From: SXNM01 sp964586155
GTDB lineage: Bacteria > Myxococcota_A > UBA9042
Direction of reading: 5' to 3'
Assembly: GCA_964586155.1 (NCBI GenBank)
Contig: CAZPHC010000017.1
Coordinates: 62,001-126,000, forward strand
Length of the DNA: 64,000 nucleotides
Of the stretch, positions 39,688-46,980 are shown in pieces. Both the position numbers and the translations under genes were made by a program. The stretch's first letter is position 1. Each line of letters opens with the position of its first letter. The notes beneath the pieces are model-generated. The model saw nothing but the letters and a program-made list of their open reading frames with translations, made no database searches and was not told the DNA's origin.

Positions 39688-41933
39688 CAGGCCGCTCCGT
39701 GGGCGAGACGCCGTCGCTCCATCGCGACGTGGAGCGTGACGCCGATGCGCGGATCGGCGCAGATCGCGGCGTCGAGGCAGGTGGCGGGAAGCTCGAGCAG
39801 CACGGCGTCCCGCTCGACGATCGCCGTCGCGCTGCGTGGATCGCCGCGCAGCAGCGTGAACTCGCCGAAGACGTCGCCGGGCCCGAGGCTGTCGAGCGTG
39901 TGGTCCGAGCCACCCTCGCGACGCTCGATGCGGACGCGCCCCTCGCGGACCAGGAAGACCGAATCGCCGGCGTCGCCCTGGCGGACGATGGTCTGGCCGA
40001 TGGCCTCGTTGCGCACCGTCAGGCTCGCCAGCAGCGTCGACAGCACACCGGCGTCGCAGTGTTGGAACGCCTCGACGGCGCGCACGGCCGAGGCGTTGCG
40101 CACCTGCATCGCGATCGCCTCGCCGTTGAACGTCGAGTGCTCGACCAGCGTGACGAAGCTCTGCCGGTCCAGCGACACGATCGTCGTGTCGCTGGCCGCG
40201 CGGACGGTGGCAGTGCGCGGTCGCTCCTCGAGCAGCGCCAGCTCGCCGAAGAAGTCGCCCGCCCGCAGCGTCGCGACCCGCGCGCGCAGGCCGGTCTCTT
40301 CTTCGACCTCGACCCAGGCGCTGCCGTCGAGGATCAGGCAGAAGCGGTCGCCGGCGTCGCCCTGGTGCACGATCGCGCCGCCTGCGGGCCAGCGCTCCCG
40401 CCGCGTGCCGGCCACGACGGTCGTCAGTTCGTCACGCGGCAACGCCGCCAGGAACGGCACCGCCGACATCGCGTCGAGGATCTCGTCGGTTACGTCGGCC
40501 ACGCGCCGGGCCTCCACCGGCCGCGGCTCGCGTCGGCGCATCAGCTGCGTCGCGGCGCCGACGAACACGACGCCGAGCCCGACGACGAGAAGCAGCACGA
40601 TCGCGAGCAAGCCCGCCGCCAACGTCATCGCGATCGCCCAGCGCAGCATCGACGCGTCGCCGACGCGGGCCAGCGTCGCGACAGCCCGCAGCACCGACGG
40701 CAGCAGGTGGTCCATCAGCAGCCAGCTCGTCGCGATGCCGTGCGCCAACCACGCCGACGCCAGCAGCAGCGCGGTCCGCTCGACGTGCGACATCGCCTCG
40801 GTGCGGCTCCACAGGTTGCGCAGCGAGCGGCGCAGCATCCAGGCCGCGGCGCGGCGGCGCAGATCGGGGACCCGGGACCAGGCACCGGCGAGGTTCCAGC
40901 CGTCGCCGCGGCCGTAGGGCGCCAGGTCGACGAGCAGGAGCGTGCAGGCCACGACGCCGAGCACGCGCAGCGGCTCGAGGTCCGGGTGCTGGGGCACCAG
41001 CCAGGACGCCGCGAGGCCCGTGGCGGCGGGCAGGGCGAGGCCGGCGACGCCCGCCTGGTACAGCGCGACCCGCTGCGCAAGCGGCAGCCAGGCCCGCGCG
41101 CGATCGTCCACGTCCAGGTGGAGCAGGCCAGCGGTGGCGCCCAGCCAGAGCTTCGCGGGTTCGCCCGCGCCGGCCAGCAGCGCAGCGCGCAGCAGGCCAC
41201 GGATCGACGCCGCCACGGCCGCCATCAAGTAGATCGCGACGCTGCGCTCGACCAGCGACGCCGCCGCGAAGAGGTCGAAGGTGCGCTCTGCCGCGCCGCT
41301 CGCGACCAGGGCGGCGACCAGGGCGAGGGTCGCGACGACACCGACCGCTGCGGCCGGCGCCGCGACGCTGGCACGCAGCCCCAGCGCGGACGGCCAACGC
41401 AGGGGCGGCGGCAGGGTCAGGCCGAGGCGCAGCCATCGATGCCAGCGACGGACGAAGCGCCAGCCTCCGGACTCGCCGCGCTGGTCGCCGCTGAGCTCGG
41501 CCGCGGCCTCGGGCCCGAGCCCCGTGACCAGGCCGCACGCATGCAGGTGCCGCAGCATGCCGATGCAGGCGGCCGGTCGCAGCGGCGGCGTAAGCGCCAG
41601 CGCGGCGCGCAGCAGCGCCTCGACCGAGCGCTGGCCGTCGATCAGCGCGATCGCCGCGACCTCGTCGGGCGCGAGGTCGCAGGCGGCGCCCGTCCGCGGC
41701 TCGACCGCGACGGCACCGGCGTCGGCCCTGGCGTCGGCCCCGGCACCGTCAGGCGGGGTGCCGTCGACGCTGCGGACGAAGACCCCCGACACCAGGCGCG
41801 GCGTGGCGCGCTGTAGCGCCGTCGGCATCACGCGCTCCAGCCCGGCGCGGACCAGGCGTGCGGCGGTTGCGCGCGCGGGCTCCACGGCCGGTGCATCGGA
41901 TTCGTTGGCATCGTCGCTCCTGTCCAGACCCAA
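39687..41933 (-). CDS. PqqD-like/degenerate M50-like membrane protein with two cyclic-nucleotide-binding domains
   Basis: This 748-residue protein reads as four parts. Residues about 75-140 resemble a PqqD-like winged helix (LAPDEVAAIALIDGQRSVEALL, ending in HLHACGLV). About six hydrophobic segments follow (190-470) with the layout of peptide zinc metalloproteases. The place of the HExxH helix reads RGLLRAALL, and the second metal motif is only PYGRGDGW (near 338-346), so it looks catalytically dead. Residues about 490-610 and 615-735 are two cyclic-nucleotide-binding domains, each with GDxFGEx-type loops (GDFFGELALLEERPRTATV and GDVFGEFTLLRGDPRSATA). The start is a TTG at 41933 and is uncertain. 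The downstream gene overlaps by four bases. Confidence 0.72.
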   Translation of the reverse strand: MGLDRSDDANESDAPAVEPARATAARLVRAGLERVMPTALQRATPRLVSGVFVRSVDGTPPDGAGADARADAGAVAVEPRTGAACDLAPDEVAAIALIDGQRSVEALLRAALALTPPLRPAACIGMLRHLHACGLVTGLGPEAAAELSGDQRGESGGWRFVRRWHRWLRLGLTLPPPLRWPSALGLRASVAAPAAAVGVVATLALVAALVASGAAERTFDLFAAASLVERSVAIYLMAAVAASIRGLLRAALLAGAGEPAKLWLGATAGLLHLDVDDRARAWLPLAQRVALYQAGVAGLALPAATGLAASWLVPQHPDLEPLRVLGVVACTLLLVDLAPYGRGDGWNLAGAWSRVPDLRRRAAAWMLRRSLRNLWSRTEAMSHVERTALLLASAWLAHGIATSWLLMDHLLPSVLRAVATLARVGDASMLRWAIAMTLAAGLLAIVLLLVVGLGVVFVGAATQLMRRREPRPVEARRVADVTDEILDAMSAVPFLAALPRDELTTVVAGTRRERWPAGGAIVHQGDAGDRFCLILDGSAWVEVEEETGLRARVATLRAGDFFGELALLEERPRTATVRAASDTTIVSLDRQSFVTLVEHSTFNGEAIAMQVRNASAVRAVEAFQHCDAGVLSTLLASLTVRNEAIGQTIVRQGDAGDSVFLVREGRVRIERREGGSDHTLDSLGPGDVFGEFTLLRGDPRSATAIVERDAVLLELPATCLDAAICADPRIGVTLHVAMERRRLAHGAA

Positions 41934-42038
41934 GCGTCGCCCCTGGCTCCGAGCCCGTCAACACGGCCGATTCGGTGCCGGAGTGACGGACGCAGCGCCA
42001 CGGTTGCAACGACGTTCGAGACAGTTCGTGAGCGTTTG

Positions 42039-42067
42039 TTGTCGGGATTCCAAGGCGACGGTACCCT
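42039..42067 (+). promoter_or_regulatory. Putative promoter of the IgGFc-binding-type lipoprotein gene
   Basis: TTGTCG at 42039-42044 and TACCCT at 42062-42067 are 17 bp apart, in the divergent gap between the membrane cNMP-binding gene and this lipoprotein gene. The ATG at 42117 has GGAGG six bases upstream. Confidence 0.5.
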
Positions 42068-42116
42068 GATCGAATCTGCGCCGTCGCCCAGCGTCGTGTC
42101 GCACCGGAGGAAGCCC

Positions 42117-44516
42117 ATGCCCAGTCTCCCGTTCGCTCGCCCTTCGCTCGACGCGTCGACCTCAGCGCAGCGCCTTCCGTCTCGATGGTCGCTGCTGGTC
42201 CTGCTGGCCCTCACGGCGGCCTGCAGCTCCGGCGGCACGGCGAACTCGAACTTCCAGTGGCCGGACACCACCGGCCCCGGCGTCGTCATCCTGCCCGACG
42301 GCGCGACCGCGATCGCCGACACGGGCGGTGGCGGTGACGACGGCGCCACGACGTCGGATACCGGGGGCGGCGACGGCAGCGGCGACAACGACACGAGCAA
42401 CGAGCCCGAGGTCGAGGTGCCCGACGGCCCCGCCTGCGCCAAGGCGAGCGCCTGCAAGTCGTTCGAGGCCACGCCGTACTGCGATCTGACGGTCCAGGTC
42501 TGCGTCGAGTGCATCACGGACGCGCACTGCGCCAAGTCGACCGGCTACTGCAAGAAGAACAAGTGCACCGATCCGTCGTGTGTGCCGGGCAGCAGCGAGT
42601 GCCAGGGCAACTTCCTCGCGACCTGCAAGCCGGACGGCAAGGGCTACGATCTCGCCGCCTGCCCGGACTCGTCGCCGGCGTGTTACGGCGGCGCGTGCGT
42701 GCTCTGCCAGCCCGGCACCGTCGACTGCGCGCCGCCCGCGACCCCGGGCGGCCAGAGCCTCGCGGTGCGCAAATGCGGCGCGGACGGGCTCGCGGCCGAC
42801 ATCGTCCAGGTCTGTCCGGCCGGCCAGACCTGCTTCGCCGGCAGCTGCGGCGTCTGCACGCCGAGCGCCAAGCGCTGCACCAACCACCTCTCGGAAGAGT
42901 GCAACGCCGAAGGCACCGCTTGGGTCATCGCCCAGGACTGCAGCGCATCGGGCCTGACCTGCCTCGGCGGCCTCTGCGTCAACCCGTGTGACGGCGACTT
43001 CAAGAGCAACACCAACGTCGGCTGCGACTATTGGGCCGTGGACCTCGACAACGCCGTCGACACCGGCGGCGGCCAGGTCTACGACGCCCAGAACGCGCAG
43101 TTTTCGCTGATCGTCAGCAACACCGCCACGGCCGAGGCGATCGTCACCGTGACGCTCGGCGCCGACCCCAAGGCCGCCGGGGCCAAGAGCAAGCAGTGGA
43201 CGGTGCCTGCCAAGGGCTTGCAGGTCATCAACCTGCCGGACAAGTCCTGGGGCGTGCCGAACCAGAACCAGGACGGCAGCAACATCAACAACCGCGTCTA
43301 CCGCGTCCAGGCGACGCAGCCGATCGTGGCCTACCAGTTCAATCCGCTGCAGAACTACGGCGTGTTCAGCAACGACGCCAGCCTGCTGCTGCCGACCGGC
43401 TCGCTCGGCCAGGAGTACTGGATCGTCAGCCGCAACCAGCTCGGCACGAAGTTCCGTAGCTACTTCAACGTCATCGCGACGATGCCCGGCAAGACCGAGG
43501 TGACGGTCGTCGTCTCGGCGCCGACGATCGCCGGCGTCGGTGTGGCCAAGATGTCGCTGGGCAGCAAGATGACGTTCAGCCTGGAGCAAGGCCAGGCGCT
43601 CAACGTCGAGTCCGACAAGGAAGACGCGGATCTGACCGGATCGTGGGTCTCGGCCGACAAGCCCGTCGCCGTCTTTGGCGGCTCCGAGGCCAGCAATTCG
43701 CCGCAGATCGGCAATTGCGTGCCCAAGACCAAGGGCAGCAGCAGCAAGGTCTGCGCCGGCAGCACGCTCGGCATGCAGCCCGGCAAGCCTTGCGCCAAGG
43801 ACGCCGACTGCGAGTCCGCCTGCTGCGCCGACCACCTGGAGGAGCAGCTCTTCCCGACCAAGTCCTGGGGCACCAGCTACGTCGGCGCGCGCCTGTCGCC
43901 ACGCGGCAAGGAGCTCGATGCCTGGCGCGTGATCGCGTCGCAGAACGGCACGACCGTCACGATCAAGCCGAACATCGGCATCAACGTGCCGGTGCTCAAC
44001 CAGGGCCAGTTCTTCGAGTTCCAGACGACGGCGGACTTCTTGCTCGAGTCCGACAAGCCGGTGCTGCTCGCCCAATACATGGCGAGCTCGTACGCGACCA
44101 TCACGGCCGAGACGACGACCTGCACCACCGACGCGAGCTGCAAGCAGCAGTTCGGCTTCGAGGCCAAATGCGACTCTGGCGGGTTCTCGAAGTATTGCGC
44201 GCCCATCGGCGACCCGTCGCTGATCCTCGACGTCGCGACGACGCAATACCTCGACGACTACATCTTCCTCGTCCCGGACAAGTACAAACTCAACTTCATC
44301 ACGATCATCGCGCCCGCCGGCGCATCGGTGACCCTCGACGGCTCGACGCTGCTGAGCTCTGGCTTCAGCGTCGTCCCCGGGACCAACTGGACGGTGGCGC
44401 GCCTGCCGATCGCGGCGGGCAAGCACGCGCTCTCGAGCAACCAGAAGGTCGGCCTGTTCGTCTACGGCTACGACGACGACGTCAGCTACGGCTACCCGGG
44501 CGGCGCCGGCCTCTAG
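42117..44516 (+). CDS. IgGFc-binding-protein-like lipoprotein (799 aa)
   Basis: Start at ATG 42117 with GGAGG six bases upstream. A lipobox (LTAAC) follows within 40 residues. An acidic linker (GGGDGSGDND) precedes a Cys-rich region (about 110-290) of modules such as CVPGSSECQGNFLATC and CTPSAKRCTNHLSEECN. Residues about 290-790 have the pattern of the IgGFc-binding domain: NTATAEAIVTVTL, a VYRVQATQPIVAYQFNPL strand, ATMPGKTEVTVVVSAP, and SYVGARLSPRG with WRVIASQNGTTVTI. Bacterial versions of this domain occur in large surface proteins of Myxococcota; the eukaryotic name does not imply antibody binding. No C-terminal membrane anchor is visible. Adhesion or ligand binding is inferred. Confidence 0.82.
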   Translation: MPSLPFARPSLDASTSAQRLPSRWSLLVLLALTAACSSGGTANSNFQWPDTTGPGVVILPDGATAIADTGGGGDDGATTSDTGGGDGSGDNDTSNEPEVEVPDGPACAKASACKSFEATPYCDLTVQVCVECITDAHCAKSTGYCKKNKCTDPSCVPGSSECQGNFLATCKPDGKGYDLAACPDSSPACYGGACVLCQPGTVDCAPPATPGGQSLAVRKCGADGLAADIVQVCPAGQTCFAGSCGVCTPSAKRCTNHLSEECNAEGTAWVIAQDCSASGLTCLGGLCVNPCDGDFKSNTNVGCDYWAVDLDNAVDTGGGQVYDAQNAQFSLIVSNTATAEAIVTVTLGADPKAAGAKSKQWTVPAKGLQVINLPDKSWGVPNQNQDGSNINNRVYRVQATQPIVAYQFNPLQNYGVFSNDASLLLPTGSLGQEYWIVSRNQLGTKFRSYFNVIATMPGKTEVTVVVSAPTIAGVGVAKMSLGSKMTFSLEQGQALNVESDKEDADLTGSWVSADKPVAVFGGSEASNSPQIGNCVPKTKGSSSKVCAGSTLGMQPGKPCAKDADCESACCADHLEEQLFPTKSWGTSYVGARLSPRGKELDAWRVIASQNGTTVTIKPNIGINVPVLNQGQFFEFQTTADFLLESDKPVLLAQYMASSYATITAETTTCTTDASCKQQFGFEAKCDSGGFSKYCAPIGDPSLILDVATTQYLDDYIFLVPDKYKLNFITIIAPAGASVTLDGSTLLSSGFSVVPGTNWTVARLPIAAGKHALSSNQKVGLFVYGYDDDVSYGYPGGAGL

Positions 44517-44571
44517 CGGCGCAGCGGCGGCAGCCGTCGGCGTCGGTGGCAAGCGCGGCCTGGCGGCCGAC

Positions 44572-46218
44572 TCAGCGCACCGGCGCCGGCAACGCGAGGC
44601 CCATGTCGGCCGCGATGCGCTTGGCTGCGCTCTCGCCGGACTTCAGCGCGCCGACGATGCCGTGGCCTGCGCGGGTGCTCGCGCCGCAGAAGTAGAGGTT
44701 CGGGTGCGGGCCGCGGTAGCCGGGGCGCTTGCCGAGGAACTGCTCCGGTGTCGCCGCGAGCCCGTAGCCAGTGCCGTCGCTGGCGCGCGTGTAGCGCATC
44801 TGCGAGAGCGGCGTCGCCGACTCCTGGAACACGATGCGCTGCTTGACGCCCGGCAGCACGGCCTCGACGCGATCGAGCATCTCGGCCTCGACCATCGCCT
44901 TCTGCTCGCGGTACTGCGCGCTCTTGCGGTAGCGGCCGGCGACGGCGTCGGCGTCCGTCGCGCCCCAATCGGCGGGCTTGCCGGGCACCAGCGTCATGAT
45001 CTCCAGGGCCATCTTGCCTTCGGGCGCGTGTCCGGGCGTGTCGCGGTCCTTCATCGACGCGCTGGTGATGTAGCAGCCGCGCGGGCGGACCTGGCCGTCG
45101 ACCATGGCGTCGCGGTAGAAGCCCTCCATGTCGTAGCTGTCGAAGCACCAGTAGTTCGTGTTGGCCATGCCGAGGTCCGCCAGATCGCCCTCGACGCCGA
45201 GGAAGGTCATGAAGATGGCGCCGGCCATCTCGAAGCCTTCGGCGCGGCTGCGCCATTCGCTCGGCAGCGACTCGCTCGGCAGCAGCTCCAGCAGGGTGCG
45301 CTTGATGTCGGCGTTGCTGACGACGACCCGCGCCTCGATGTCGATCGCCGGCTCCTTGCCCTGCGCCTCGAGGCGGACGCCGACCGCCTTGCCGTCGCGG
45401 ATCAGGATCTCGCTGACGGCCCGGCGCAGGTGGATCGAGCCGCCGTGCGCTTCGATGACCTCGGCCAGCCCGTCCGCCGGCAGCTGCCCGCCGCCCTCGG
45501 GGTAGTAGGCGCCGCGCAGGTAGTGGTTGACCAGGCCGCAGTGCAACATCGCCGAGACCTTCGACGGCGGCAGGCCGTAGTCGCCGCTCTGACCGAGGAT
45601 CACCGCCCGCAACGCCGGATTCTTCGTCACGCTGTCGAGGAACTCGCCCATCGTCGCGTGCTGGTATTGCGCCAGCAGCCGTCCGTGCAACAGCACGTCC
45701 TTGAGCAAGCCGAAGCCCGCGCGCGGCGTCTTGTCCATCCGGCGCGAGATGCGGTCGACCTCGAGCAACAGGCGCAAGTAGCGATCGATGCCGCGGCGCT
45801 CGCCGGGGAAGGTCTCGAGCAAGCGGGCGCGGAACGCCTCGTGGCCCACCGGGATGGCGAAGCGCAGGTCGGGGAAGACCAGGGTGTCGAACCCGTCCGG
45901 ATCCATCGGCCGCCAGTGGATGTCCACGCCGACGGCGCCGAGCAGCCGCGGCAGTTCGCCGCCGGGTGCGCAGTCGCCGACGTAGTGCAGGCCGACGTCG
46001 AAGCAATAGCGCGCCTCGCTGCGGCCACGCTCGAACATCGTCATGCAGCCGCCCGCGACGTAGTGCTGGTCGAAGAGCGCGACGCGCAGGCCGGCGCGGG
46101 CGAGCAGGGCGCCGGTCATCAGGCCGCCAGGGCCGGCGCCGATGATGGCCACGTCGACCGCGCCCTCCGGCAAGGGCTGGCGCGTGCGGCGGACGGTGTC
46201 TCGGGTCGGATCCAGCAT
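44572..46218 (-). CDS. FAD-dependent carotene isomerase/retinol-saturase-like oxidoreductase
   Basis: This 548-residue flavoprotein has a Rossmann motif VAIIGAGPGGLMTG starting near residue 24. LHYVG, YPEGGGQLPADGLAEVIE and VSNADIKRTLLELLP match the CrtI/CrtH/RetSat superfamily. The C-terminal FAD segment PNLYFCGASTRAGHGIVGALKSGESAA is typical. Such enzymes isomerise or reduce carotenoid or retinoid double bonds. I set the start at ATG 46218 because AGGGA lies four bases upstream; an upstream ATG at 46377 adds only a low-complexity leader. The neighbouring gene is divergent. The substrate cannot be assigned, and no other carotenoid genes are in the window. Confidence 0.82.
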   Translation of the reverse strand: MLDPTRDTVRRTRQPLPEGAVDVAIIGAGPGGLMTGALLARAGLRVALFDQHYVAGGCMTMFERGRSEARYCFDVGLHYVGDCAPGGELPRLLGAVGVDIHWRPMDPDGFDTLVFPDLRFAIPVGHEAFRARLLETFPGERRGIDRYLRLLLEVDRISRRMDKTPRAGFGLLKDVLLHGRLLAQYQHATMGEFLDSVTKNPALRAVILGQSGDYGLPPSKVSAMLHCGLVNHYLRGAYYPEGGGQLPADGLAEVIEAHGGSIHLRRAVSEILIRDGKAVGVRLEAQGKEPAIDIEARVVVSNADIKRTLLELLPSESLPSEWRSRAEGFEMAGAIFMTFLGVEGDLADLGMANTNYWCFDSYDMEGFYRDAMVDGQVRPRGCYITSASMKDRDTPGHAPEGKMALEIMTLVPGKPADWGATDADAVAGRYRKSAQYREQKAMVEAEMLDRVEAVLPGVKQRIVFQESATPLSQMRYTRASDGTGYGLAATPEQFLGKRPGYRGPHPNLYFCGASTRAGHGIVGALKSGESAAKRIAADMGLALPAPVR

Positions 46219-46394
46219 GGTTCCCTCGGCGGCAGTCGGGAGGTGGGCCCGCAGGATGGCCGAGGCGGACGGCGCTGTCGACGGTTCGCGATGCCGACCC
46301 TGGCCACCACGACACCCGCGCATTGACGTCACGCCTTGCGTGTGATTGAAGCGCTTGCTGCGGGTGGGCTGAGACACGACCGGGGGAGGGGGCC

Positions 46395-46949
46395 ATGGCG
46401 TCGAACGATCGAAATGTGGGCAACGAGCGCAAGCGCTTTGGCGTCACGGGCCGTCATCAGGAGATCGCCGAGCCGCACGTCACCATCCGTGAGGACGAGC
46501 ACGTCGCCGCCGACCCGGAAGCGCCGCTGATCGTCGTGACCCAGGCCTTCGGTCCCACGGGCGAGAGCATGATCGAGCCGGCGGTGACCTTCGACGGCTG
46601 GCCGGCGGTGATGGTCGGGGTGCGTGGTGCCGGCCAAGAAGGCCGCGTCTACCTGAGCCCGATCCACGGCGACGCGCGCAAGGTCGGCATGGAAGACCTG
46701 CCCGTCGGCACGCGCTGCGAGCTGTTCTGCCCACGCAGCGGCGCGTCGCTGCAGCCGGTCGGCGCCGTGGATGACGGCTCGGGCGCGACCTACTACGCGA
46801 TCTACCTGACGAGCCGGCTCTCGGACGGCGAATGCGTGCAGATCTCCGATGTGTGGGGCCACTACCACTCGCGGATCATCGACGACATGGAGCTGATCAG
46901 CTACTGGGCCGACAGCCTCGACGAGGCCGACGCCGGCGCCAACGCCTGA
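46395..46949 (+). CDS. Unassigned small acidic protein
   Basis: This 184-residue protein has no signal peptide or membrane segment. Its core is a beta-rich stretch (about 43-165) with PLIVVTQAFGPTG, GRVYLSPIHGDARKVGMEDLPVG, CELFCPRSGASLQP, YYAIYLTSRLSDGECVQISDVWG and HSRIIDDMELISYW. The CPRSG segment recalls one half of a zinc-ribbon knuckle, but no second pair of cysteines is present. A good ribosome site (GGGAGGGGG) supports the start. The gene is divergent from the flavoprotein gene and convergent with the receptor gene. I do not recognise the family. Confidence 0.65.
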   Translation: MASNDRNVGNERKRFGVTGRHQEIAEPHVTIREDEHVAADPEAPLIVVTQAFGPTGESMIEPAVTFDGWPAVMVGVRGAGQEGRVYLSPIHGDARKVGMEDLPVGTRCELFCPRSGASLQPVGAVDDGSGATYYAIYLTSRLSDGECVQISDVWGHYHSRIIDDMELISYWADSLDEADAGANA

Positions 46950-46980
46950 GCGCGGGCGCAGGCACAGAGGCGCCGCAGCG

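Noticed and set aside
42162..44552. 796-codon minus-strand frame opposite the IgGFc-binding-type gene
   Set aside because: It is composed of Arg, Val, Asp and Ala runs typical of antisense GC-rich frames; the sense gene has a ribosome site, lipobox and domain pattern.
44517..44571. Possible terminator CGGCC-TGGC-GGCCG between convergent genes
   Set aside because: The stem is only five base pairs with no T tract; it is not distinguishable from background in such GC-rich DNA.
46324..46331. TGACGTCA palindrome between the flavoprotein and small unknown genes
   Set aside because: An 8-bp palindrome of this kind is expected by chance in a window of this size, and no second half-site or array supports it.
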